NCBI GenBank assembly: GCA_035624455.1
Contig: DASPRM010000144.1
Span: 1 to 39,463, forward strand
Length of the DNA: 39,463 nucleotides
Source: Terriglobales bacterium
Lineage (GTDB): Bacteria; Acidobacteriota; Terriglobia; Terriglobales; Acidobacteriaceae
Reading direction: 5' to 3'
In this document: positions 1 to 6,872 of the stretch, piece by piece
How positions within the stretch are numbered: the stretch's first letter is position 1
Layout: every line of letters starts with the position of its first letter
The notes under the pieces: generated by a model
Told to the model about the DNA's origin: nothing
Database searches by the model: none
Seen by the model: the letters and a program-made list of their open reading frames with translations, nothing else
Program-made: the position numbers and the translations under genes

Positions 1-776
1 CAGAAACCTTCGCCGTGGAAGCTGTTGCTGCCCGACTTCGTCTGTACGGTGACGATCCCAGCCACCGCCTTGCCAAACTCCGCGTCGAAGTTCGACAGCG
101 TCATTTTGGTCTCGGTGATGGCATCCAGGTTGGGGTTGATAACGATAATCCCGAGGATTGGATCCTGGTTGTCGGTGCCGTCCAGTTCGTAGCCTGTGCC
201 GCTGAAGTGCTGCCCGTTCACGAAAATCTGTTGGCTGCCCTGTGGGTTTTCCGTGGAGGCATGATTCCAGCCGACCAGCTTCTGCGTGCCGGGAGACAGT
301 AACTCGAAGGTCGTAAAGTTGCGGTTCAAGATCGGGAGATTTTCGACATACTGCTCGTTGTATGTGGTGGCCACGTCGGCGCGATCGGTCTTCAACTGCG
401 GCGCTTCCGCGCTGACCTCCACCGCCTCGGTGGTTGCACCTAAAGAAAATTGGCCATCTAAGCGAGAACCGGTGTCGGCCGACACCGTGACATTCTTCTG
501 CTCGAGCGTCTTGAACCCCTGAGCCTCAAAACGAACGGAGTAGATGTCAGGAATCAAGTGGGTCACCGAGTAGTTGCCGGTATCGTTGGTAGTGGCTTCG
601 TCAGTGGTTCCCTTGCGTTCGTTAACTACCGTAACCTTGGCGTTCGGTACTGCCGCACCCGAAGGATCAGTGACGGTGCCGAAGATGCTCCCATAAACAG
701 CCTGTGCGGAAGAGGGCGCAGAAGTCAGCACTACCAGCGCCGCCAAAAAAACTGCGATCGTCAATCGTCTGGCCAT
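1..776 (-). CDS. TonB-dependent receptor, Oar-like, N-terminal part (cut by window edge)
   Basis: The reading frame is open from an ATG at 776 down to base 1, giving about 258 residues of a much longer outer-membrane protein. The N-terminus MARRLTIAVF followed by a hydrophobic stretch and SSAQA is a Sec signal peptide. Residues about 25-110 form a carboxypeptidase-regulatory-like (CarboxypepD_reg) beta-sandwich with the usual GTVTDPSGAAVPNAKV opening. After it comes a plug-like region (VNGQHFSGTGYELDGTDNQD, then VTVQTKSGSNSFHG) typical of acidobacterial Oar/TonB-dependent transporters that take up large substrates, often glycans. The substrate cannot be read from this part. An in-frame TTG at 821 could extend the N-terminus by 15 residues and has a better Shine-Dalgarno sequence, but it lies inside a hairpin (see separate entry). 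The family call is firm; the specificity is unknown. Confidence 0.85.
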   Translation of the reverse strand, partial: MARRLTIAVFLAALVVLTSAPSSAQAVYGSIFGTVTDPSGAAVPNAKVTVVNERKGTTDEATTNDTGNYSVTHLIPDIYSVRFEAQGFKTLEQKNVTVSADTGSRLDGQFSLGATTEAVEVSAEAPQLKTDRADVATTYNEQYVENLPILNRNFTTFELLSPGTQKLVGWNHASTENPQGSQQIFVNGQHFSGTGYELDGTDNQDPILGIIVINPNLDAITETKMTLSNFDAEFGKAVAGIVTVQTKSGSNSFHGEGF

Positions 777-817
777 TGTCTTTTCCTTTCCCTGGTAAAA
801 GGAAGGTTGCTTGTATC

Positions 818-849
818 CCAAGCCTTGCTCCTTGCCGATCAAGGCTTGG
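818..849 (-). promoter_or_regulatory. Leader hairpin with Shine-Dalgarno in its loop, upstream of the TonB receptor
   Basis: Perfect 10-bp arms (818-827 and 840-849, CCAAGCCTTG/CAAGGCTTGG) enclose a 12-nt loop. Read on the minus strand the loop ends in AAGGAG, and 6 nt further a TTG (821-819) lies in the 3' arm. That TTG is in frame with the ATG at 776. No U-tract follows, so it is not a terminator. The arrangement suggests structure-controlled initiation, which is inference only. Confidence 0.55.
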
Positions 850-1026
850 ATCGGTTATTAGCAAACAAAAAGTGTTTTGAATGGCAGACAAAAAATGAAA
901 CTAATCTGGCAAAAAGATTTCCTGCTGTGAATACGCGCTGCTCACTCCACAAAGCAGACCGCATGGGGAGATCTCCCTGGCAAAACTATATTGTTAAAAT
1001 TTGATGACCCCTAAAATTTGGCCGAA

Positions 1027-1054
1027 AGTTTACTCCGCTGGAATCGCTTGTCAA
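1027..1054 (-). promoter_or_regulatory. Candidate sigma70-type promoter for the TonB receptor
   Basis: On the minus strand TTGACA (1054-1049) is followed after 16 nt by TAAACT (1032-1027). Transcription would start near 1020 and leave a leader of about 245 nt containing the GGGAGATCTCCC palindrome (966-977) and the hairpin at 818-849. This rests on consensus matching only. Confidence 0.4.
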
Positions 1055-1232
1055 GCTAAACCTTAGGCCAGTTCCGGCTTTTGCCTTTACCTTGCAGGCA
1101 CCGGGCCAAACCCTCCTGCCTTTATTCCTCTAACTTGGAACAGTCGCGCGTGGAAAGTCTACGGATTAATGGAGGCCATTCGGTCGAACCTCCGAAATCT
1201 GGTAGACATCAGAACAGTGGTTGTCGGACTTG

Positions 1233-3068
1233 TTAGTGGGGAGGTGGCTGCAGACTGGGATCGAGTTTCTCGGCTTTCAAGAACTCTGTTTGCGCCTCAT
1301 CCGAGCGACCCTTTCGTTTCAGAGCCAGGGCTAATTGATAGTGAGCCGGCGCATAGTCGGGCGCCAGTCGGATTGCGGACTCAAATTGTGCAATGGCCCC
1401 ATCGATATCCCCCATGTTCAGCAGGCGAATCCCGGAGTTGGTGTTGAAGGTTGCCCCCTGGAGATTGGTTTTGGACTTCATGATCTCGCTTGCGGTCTTT
1501 CGCTGCTCGGCGGCCCCACTGGGATCTCCCATTTGTTGTAGAACCGCAGCCAGGTTGGTGTGCGCTCCCAAAAAGTCGGGTTGCAGCCGGATGGCTTCTC
1601 GAAGCTCCGCTGCGGCCTCTGGGAGCTTGTTCATCTGCTTTAAGACGGTACCCAGAGTGTAATGAGCTTCGGCATAGTCGGGACGGGCGGCGATAGCCGC
1701 TCGCAAGGCTGCAGCAGCTTCGGGGAAATCTCCTTTCTGCCACAGCGTGACGCCGAGAGTGTAGTTGGCATCCGACAGATTGGGATCCAGGTCCAACGCT
1801 TTCTTGAACTCGGCGATCGCCTCCGGCAACTGGTCCTTTAACTTCAGAGCCAGCCCCAAGTTGTAGTGCAGATCGGCACGATCCGGCGCCATTTGCAACG
1901 CGCTGCGAAATTGCTCGATTGCGGCATCGAAATCTGATTTCTGCAGGAAGGCGGTGCCCAGGTTGGCGCGAAACCCGGCGTCATCTGGACGCAGCCGCAG
2001 CGCTTCTCGAAACTCCGCCACCGCGGCGTCGGCTTTGCCGCTCTGGAGTAACGCGAGAGCCAGATTGTTGTGAAATTCAGGATTTGCCGGCTGCAGCTCA
2101 AGACTCTTGTGAAAGGCGGCGATGGCTTTGTCTGTTTCCCCGACACGCTGTGCCAGCAACCCGTACTGCGTCTGGTATTGCGCTGACTTCGGATTCAGCT
2201 CGGCCGCTTTCTGAAAGTGTTTCAGCGCTTCCTGCTGCTGCTTTTGCTCCATCAACAGCATTCCAAGGTAGTACTGCGCAACGTCGTCGTTGGGATTGAG
2301 TTCCACCGCCCGGCGCAGGTGCGACTCCGCCTCGTCCAGAGCTCCCTGCTGATAACGCAGAACACCCAGACGCAAAAACCCCGGTTCATATTTCGAATCC
2401 AATCTGACCGATTCTGCAAAATGGGAGGCGGCCTCATCGGCTCGTCCCTGCTGTATCAGGACCACACCCAATTGATCGTGTAAATCGGGACGCTGGGGCG
2501 CAATCTTCACTGCCGAGCTGAGTTCCTCGGTTGCCTCCTGGAGTTGACCAGCCGAACTGTAGGTCCGGCCCAAGGCTGCATGCACATCAGGATTGCGTGG
2601 TTCCAAAGCGATGGCCTTTTGCAGTGACTCGATGGCCCAGTGGATTTGCCCTTGTTGCGCCAGCGCCATGCCCAGGTTGGCGTGCGCCTCGGCGAGGCGA
2701 GGGTTCAGCACGATAGCTTTACGGAGGTGGGTGATAGCGGGCTCAGCTTCTCCCTGCGCCAGCAGCACCGAACCGAGGTAGTTTTGTGCCCGTGCGTTGC
2801 CGGGCGCTAATTTCACCGCCTCTTCAAAGGCGGCTCGAGCCGCTTTAAGGTCTTTCCCAGCCAGTGCCGCCATTCCCCGACTTAAAGCGGCATCCGCCCG
2901 CGAGGTGGTTTGCGCCTGGCTGAATTCAGGCGATCCCGACGCCAAAGAGTAAGCCAGAAGCGCGCATATCCAGATCCAGGAAGTTTTGATCCGTCCAGAT
3001 TTCAGTGTAGATAGGAACCGCACTGCTCTCTCTGACCGAGCTACCACCGCGTGGGGATTAGGCGCCAT
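1233..3068 (-). CDS. Exported tetratricopeptide-repeat protein (16 TPRs)
   Basis: The 611-residue protein has a basic N-terminus, then a hydrophobic segment at about residues 30-45 ending near SQAQ, so it is probably exported or membrane anchored. From about residue 57 to the C-terminus I count 16 consecutive 34-residue TPR units with the usual pattern (LG..L...G....A...L..A....P). One unit near residues 500-540 is lengthened. TPR arrays bind proteins and carry no catalysis. The start at 3068 is supported by GGAG 5 nt upstream. The gene is divergent from a CRTAC1-like protein across 77 bp; TPR and ASPIC/UnbV proteins often occur together in Acidobacteriota, so the two may act in one envelope assembly (inference). 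Confidence 0.88.
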   Translation of the reverse strand: MAPNPHAVVARSERAVRFLSTLKSGRIKTSWIWICALLAYSLASGSPEFSQAQTTSRADAALSRGMAALAGKDLKAARAAFEEAVKLAPGNARAQNYLGSVLLAQGEAEPAITHLRKAIVLNPRLAEAHANLGMALAQQGQIHWAIESLQKAIALEPRNPDVHAALGRTYSSAGQLQEATEELSSAVKIAPQRPDLHDQLGVVLIQQGRADEAASHFAESVRLDSKYEPGFLRLGVLRYQQGALDEAESHLRRAVELNPNDDVAQYYLGMLLMEQKQQQEALKHFQKAAELNPKSAQYQTQYGLLAQRVGETDKAIAAFHKSLELQPANPEFHNNLALALLQSGKADAAVAEFREALRLRPDDAGFRANLGTAFLQKSDFDAAIEQFRSALQMAPDRADLHYNLGLALKLKDQLPEAIAEFKKALDLDPNLSDANYTLGVTLWQKGDFPEAAAALRAAIAARPDYAEAHYTLGTVLKQMNKLPEAAAELREAIRLQPDFLGAHTNLAAVLQQMGDPSGAAEQRKTASEIMKSKTNLQGATFNTNSGIRLLNMGDIDGAIAQFESAIRLAPDYAPAHYQLALALKRKGRSDEAQTEFLKAEKLDPSLQPPPH

Positions 3069-3083
3069 CGCGCTCCGGGCGCT

Positions 3084-3112
3084 TTGACGTTATCATATGG
3101 TACGCATATTGT
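3084..3112 (+). promoter_or_regulatory. Candidate promoter for the first CRTAC1-like gene
   Basis: TTGACG (3084-3089) and TATTGT (3107-3112) are separated by 17 nt in the 77-bp divergent gap. Transcription would start about 27 nt before the TTG start codon at 3146. Confidence 0.45.
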
Positions 3113-3145
3113 TTTGGTGGTAGGTCCTCACTCAGCGAGCCTGGA

Positions 3146-4891
3146 TTGCTTACTTCCGGTCTGAACTCCCTAATTCCAGCAATCCTGCTGATGCTCTCCT
3201 GGTTGGCATGGCCTGCGCGGGCATGGACGCAGGCTGCATCGGATGGCAGGTCAGTCGCCAACTTCACCGATATTGCTGAAAAAGCCGGCCTGAAGATGTC
3301 CACTACGTTCGGTGGCAAAACCAGCAAACAGTACATCATCGAGACCACCGGGACTGGCGTCGCTATATTTGATTACGACAATGATGGCTGGCCCGATATC
3401 TTCGTTGTAAACGGCACAACGCTGGAAGGTTTTCCCAAGGGGAAGGCGCCCACGAATCATCTTTATCACAACAATCACGACGGCACTTTTACTGACGTGA
3501 CGGAGAAGGCCGGTTTGGCCGCCAGCGGATGGGGCCAGGGTGTCTGCGTGGGCGACTACGATAACGACGGCTGGGATGACCTCTACGTCACTTATTACGG
3601 CAAGAACCTGCTTTATCATAACGAACACAACGGCACCTTTAAGGAGGTTGGCGAATTCGCCGGAGTAGCAGGAAGCGGCAGGGATTGGGGCAGCGGCTGC
3701 GCTTTTGTGGACTACGACCGCGATGGCCGTCTCGACCTGGTGATCGCCAACTACGTCGACTTCGACCTGAAAACCGCACCCAAGCCTGGCGAGGGGACAT
3801 ATTGCTTATGGAAGGGCGTCCCCGTAATGTGCGGTCCGCGCGGGCTGAAGCCGGCGCGAAACATTCTGTATCACAACCTCGGCAACGGCCGCTTCGAGGA
3901 CGTCACCACCAAAGCTGGCATCGACAAGACTGCGGGCCATTACTGCCTAGGTGTTTCGCCACTCGACTACGATAACGATGGCTGGCCCGACATCTACGTG
4001 GCCTGCGACAGCACGCCCAGCATCCTTTATCACAACAATCACGACGGCAGTTTCACCGACGTCGGCATTACCGCCGGCGCCGCGCTTAATGAAGATGGCC
4101 GCGAGCAGGCGGGCATGGGATCGACGGTCGCCGACTATGATGGCGATGGCAACCTCGACATCTTCAAGACGAATTTCTCTGACGATACCTCAACGCTCTA
4201 TCACAACAACGGCAACGGCACGTTTACAGATATGACTTTTGCAGCCGGTCTCGGGCTCAATACGAAATACCTGGGTTGGGGAGCGATGTTCCTGGACTTC
4301 GACAACGACGGCTGGCCTGACATTATGGTTGTAAACGGGCACGTTTATCCGGAGGTTGAGTCTCATCATTTAGGAAGTGATTACGAAGAACCTCGCATTC
4401 TGTATCACAATATAGGGCAGGGAAAATTCCAGGATGTTTCCGACCGGGCAGGTCCGGCTTTCAAGGTGGCTTCTTCCGGACGCGGCTTAGCGGTCGGCGA
4501 TTTGTGGAACGATGGACGCCAGTCGGCAGTGATTACAAGTATGAATGCGCCGGTGAGTCTGCTGGCGAATCAGCAGAAATATCCGAATCACTGGATCGCG
4601 TTTAAGATGGTGGGTACGAAATCCAATCGCGACGGCATCGGAGCGCGCATCACGGTGAAAGCTGGAGCCCGCAAGTGGGTCGATGAGGTCCGCAGCGGAT
4701 CGAGCTACAACTCCAATAGCGATATGCGGGTGCACTTTGGACTGGGTTCTGCTACAAAAATCGATTCGGTTGAGATCCGCTGGCCTAGTGGATTGATCGA
4801 GCGATTCACTGACTTGAAGGTGGATGCGATTCACACGATCAAAGAAGGCAGCGGCGCGAGTGCTGACAAAACGGACAGGTCGGGCCAGTGA
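3146..4891 (+). CDS. CRTAC1-like FG-GAP/VCBS repeat protein with ASPIC/UnbV domain (Sec type)
   Basis: The 581-residue protein starts at TTG 3146; no in-frame ATG lies upstream and the only nearby internal ATG would cut the signal peptide. Residues 1-30 form a hydrophobic Sec-type leader ending PARAWTQA. The body, about residues 40-440, repeats the motif DYDNDGWPDIFVVNG, the calcium-binding blades of an FG-GAP/VCBS beta-propeller, alternating with LYHNNHDGTFTDVT loops. Residues about 500-560 (IGARI to the conserved IRWPSG) are an ASPIC/UnbV domain. The function is unknown; in animals CRTAC1 is extracellular. The protein is a close paralogue of the convergent gene at 5016-6824. The ribosome-binding site is weak. 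Confidence 0.85.
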   Translation: MLTSGLNSLIPAILLMLSWLAWPARAWTQAASDGRSVANFTDIAEKAGLKMSTTFGGKTSKQYIIETTGTGVAIFDYDNDGWPDIFVVNGTTLEGFPKGKAPTNHLYHNNHDGTFTDVTEKAGLAASGWGQGVCVGDYDNDGWDDLYVTYYGKNLLYHNEHNGTFKEVGEFAGVAGSGRDWGSGCAFVDYDRDGRLDLVIANYVDFDLKTAPKPGEGTYCLWKGVPVMCGPRGLKPARNILYHNLGNGRFEDVTTKAGIDKTAGHYCLGVSPLDYDNDGWPDIYVACDSTPSILYHNNHDGSFTDVGITAGAALNEDGREQAGMGSTVADYDGDGNLDIFKTNFSDDTSTLYHNNGNGTFTDMTFAAGLGLNTKYLGWGAMFLDFDNDGWPDIMVVNGHVYPEVESHHLGSDYEEPRILYHNIGQGKFQDVSDRAGPAFKVASSGRGLAVGDLWNDGRQSAVITSMNAPVSLLANQQKYPNHWIAFKMVGTKSNRDGIGARITVKAGARKWVDEVRSGSSYNSNSDMRVHFGLGSATKIDSVEIRWPSGLIERFTDLKVDAIHTIKEGSGASADKTDRSGQ

Positions 4892-4940
4892 TTTTTTCAG
4901 ATTGGCGGAAGTCAGCTTCCAAGACAGAGGAAAAAAACGC

Positions 4941-4998
4941 AAGATCTTTCGACTCGGACGGGGGACCCTTACTCCCCGTCCTCGCTCAAGATGACAGA
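4941..4998 (+). repeat. Palindromic intergenic repeat, copy A
   Basis: This is a 58-bp element between the stop codons of two convergent genes. Inner stem GGACGGGG (4956-4963) pairs with CCCCGTCC (4974-4981) around a 10-nt loop; outer stem ATCTT pairs with AAGAT. Copies B (18851) and C (19640) keep TCTTTCGACTC and TCGCTCAAGA. It may serve as a bidirectional terminator or RNA-processing site. Confidence 0.8.
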
Positions 4999-5015
4999 TT
5001 TCGTGGCCTTGGTGA

Positions 5016-6824
5016 TCATTTCCGCCGCGCCGCCTCCAACTCCAGCGCTTTCACCGAGCCCTTCCCTTCCTCGATCAAATACAGCTTGTTCGCCGCAAGG
5101 TCTTTAAACGTCTCCACCACTCCCGTCGGCCAGCGGATTTCAAGCAGGTCGACTTTGCTGGCTTTCTCCAGGCCAAAATGGATTCGCAGATCGTTTTGCG
5201 AATAGTAGCTGCCGCCGCTGCGCACTTCGTCCAGCTGCTGATGCGTCGCGCCGTCCGCGGCACGCGTCACGCAGCGCAGGCGGGCGCCGATCGCGCTCCG
5301 ATTCGACTTCGTCCCCTTGCACTTCACCTTGATCCAGCTATTGCCGGTATGCGAATCACAGCGCAGAAGCTGCGGCACCTCATTCGTGCAGTTGACGACC
5401 ACGTCCATGTCGCCATCGTTGTCGAAGTCGCCAAAGGCCGCGCCTCGTGCCGGTACTTCCTGCGTAATTCCCGGTCCGCCACGCATGGAAACATCATCAA
5501 ACTTCCCATTTCTCAAATTGTGATAAAGGATCTTTCGCTGAGCGTATCCCGCTTCTGTCTTTAACTGCTCGACTTCTGGATACACGTGTCCGTTGCAGAT
5601 CAAAATGTCTGGCCAGCCGTCGTTGTCATAATCAATGAAGCCAACGCCCCATCCCAGGAAGCGCGTGTTCGCGCCCAGGCCGGAAGAAAACGTCTCGTCA
5701 CTAAACTGGTTGTTGCCACGATTGCGATAGAGCGAGGGCGTATCGCCGGCGAAATTCGTTTTGACGATATCCAGGTTTCCGTCGCCATCGTAATCGGCAG
5801 CTGAAACGCCCATGCCCGCCTGCGGCTTGCCGTCAGCGCTAAGCGCGGCTCCGGAATCGAGCGCAATATCCACGAATGTCCCATCCTTATTGTTGTGATA
5901 AAGGGCGCTGGCGGTGGAGTCGTTGGCCACATAGATGTCAGGCCAGCCATCGTTGTCGAAATCGGCGGTGAGCACCCCCAGGCCATAAGTTCCATTGGCG
6001 ACAGTTATGCCAGCCTTCTCCGAAAGATCGGTGAACGTGCCATTTCCATTATTGTGATAGAGGATGTTTTTGCTGCCCGGCAGTCCCGGGGGCCCGCATG
6101 CCACCATCACGCCCTTGTACAGACAGGGCCCCGATTCCGGCACGGGCGCAGTCGCCAGATCGAGATCGATGTAGTTCGCGACGAACAGATCAAGATGACC
6201 GTCACGGTCGTAGTCCACAAAAGCGCAGCCACTGTTCCAGCGGGTCTTGTTCTGCATGAGCCCAGCCTTCGCAGTTACATCCGTGAAGGTTCCATTGCCG
6301 TTGTTGTGAAAGAGAACGTTCTGACCGAAGTAGGTGACGAACAGGTCATCCCAGCCGTCGTTGTCATAGTCGCCGATGCAGCATCCCTGCCCCCAGCCGG
6401 AACGCGCCAGGCCCGATTTCTGCGTCACGTCGGTGAATGTGCCGTCGCGATTATTTTTGTAGAGATGGCAGACTGGCTCCTGCCCTTTAGGAAATCCTTC
6501 TAAGCGCGTGCCGTTAACTACGAAAATGTCCAGCCAGCCGTCATTGTCGTAGTCGTAGAAGGCGATGCCGCAGCCGGTGGTTTCCAGCAAATATTTGTTC
6601 TTGTGCTCGCCACCGAAAATGGTCTTGGTGTTCAGGCCGGCTTCGCGGGCAACGTTCACGAAACTCACATCCAGCGAGGGTTTTTCTTCCGCCTTGGTAG
6701 CGGGCGCCTGTTGCGCCCACAATCTTTTTCCAAGTCCGAAGCTCGTGGATAAGACCTGTTCCAGTGTGAGTACAGCTGCGGAACGGCTGAGGGAACGGAG
6801 GAATGAGCGTCTGGAAAAGGACAA
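5016..6824 (-). CDS. CRTAC1-like FG-GAP/VCBS repeat protein with ASPIC/UnbV domain (Tat type)
   Basis: The 602-residue protein begins at a TTG (6824). Its N-terminus carries a twin-arginine motif (FSRRSFLR, residues 3-10) followed by a moderately hydrophobic segment, so it is probably exported folded through Tat, unlike the Sec-type paralogue at 3146-4891. Repeated DYDNDGWxDxFVxN blades fill about residues 75-465, and an ASPIC/UnbV domain with IGARLR and IRWPTGVVETF lies near the C-terminus. The two proteins align block by block, which points to duplication. The gene is convergent with its paralogue, with repeat copy A between them, and is separated from the divergent glycoside hydrolase by only 48 bp. 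No clear Shine-Dalgarno sequence precedes the start. The molecular role is unknown. Confidence 0.85.
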   Translation of the reverse strand: MSFSRRSFLRSLSRSAAVLTLEQVLSTSFGLGKRLWAQQAPATKAEEKPSLDVSFVNVAREAGLNTKTIFGGEHKNKYLLETTGCGIAFYDYDNDGWLDIFVVNGTRLEGFPKGQEPVCHLYKNNRDGTFTDVTQKSGLARSGWGQGCCIGDYDNDGWDDLFVTYFGQNVLFHNNGNGTFTDVTAKAGLMQNKTRWNSGCAFVDYDRDGHLDLFVANYIDLDLATAPVPESGPCLYKGVMVACGPPGLPGSKNILYHNNGNGTFTDLSEKAGITVANGTYGLGVLTADFDNDGWPDIYVANDSTASALYHNNKDGTFVDIALDSGAALSADGKPQAGMGVSAADYDGDGNLDIVKTNFAGDTPSLYRNRGNNQFSDETFSSGLGANTRFLGWGVGFIDYDNDGWPDILICNGHVYPEVEQLKTEAGYAQRKILYHNLRNGKFDDVSMRGGPGITQEVPARGAAFGDFDNDGDMDVVVNCTNEVPQLLRCDSHTGNSWIKVKCKGTKSNRSAIGARLRCVTRAADGATHQQLDEVRSGGSYYSQNDLRIHFGLEKASKVDLLEIRWPTGVVETFKDLAANKLYLIEEGKGSVKALELEAARRK

Positions 6825-6872
6825 GGGTGACCCAGTTTTCTCGCGTGCTATGATTCGCCGCTATTCTTTCTG

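Larger units (their letters stand above)
777..1232. other. Intergenic region between the TPR gene and the TonB receptor
   Basis: These 456 bp lie between two minus-strand genes. They hold the long leader of the TonB receptor: a promoter-like pair at 1027-1054, a 12-bp palindrome at 966-977, an AT-rich stretch around 860-1015 and the hairpin at 818-849. I see no convincing coding frame and no strong terminator for the TPR gene, only weak inverted repeats near 1094-1119 and 1171-1193. Confidence 0.5.
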
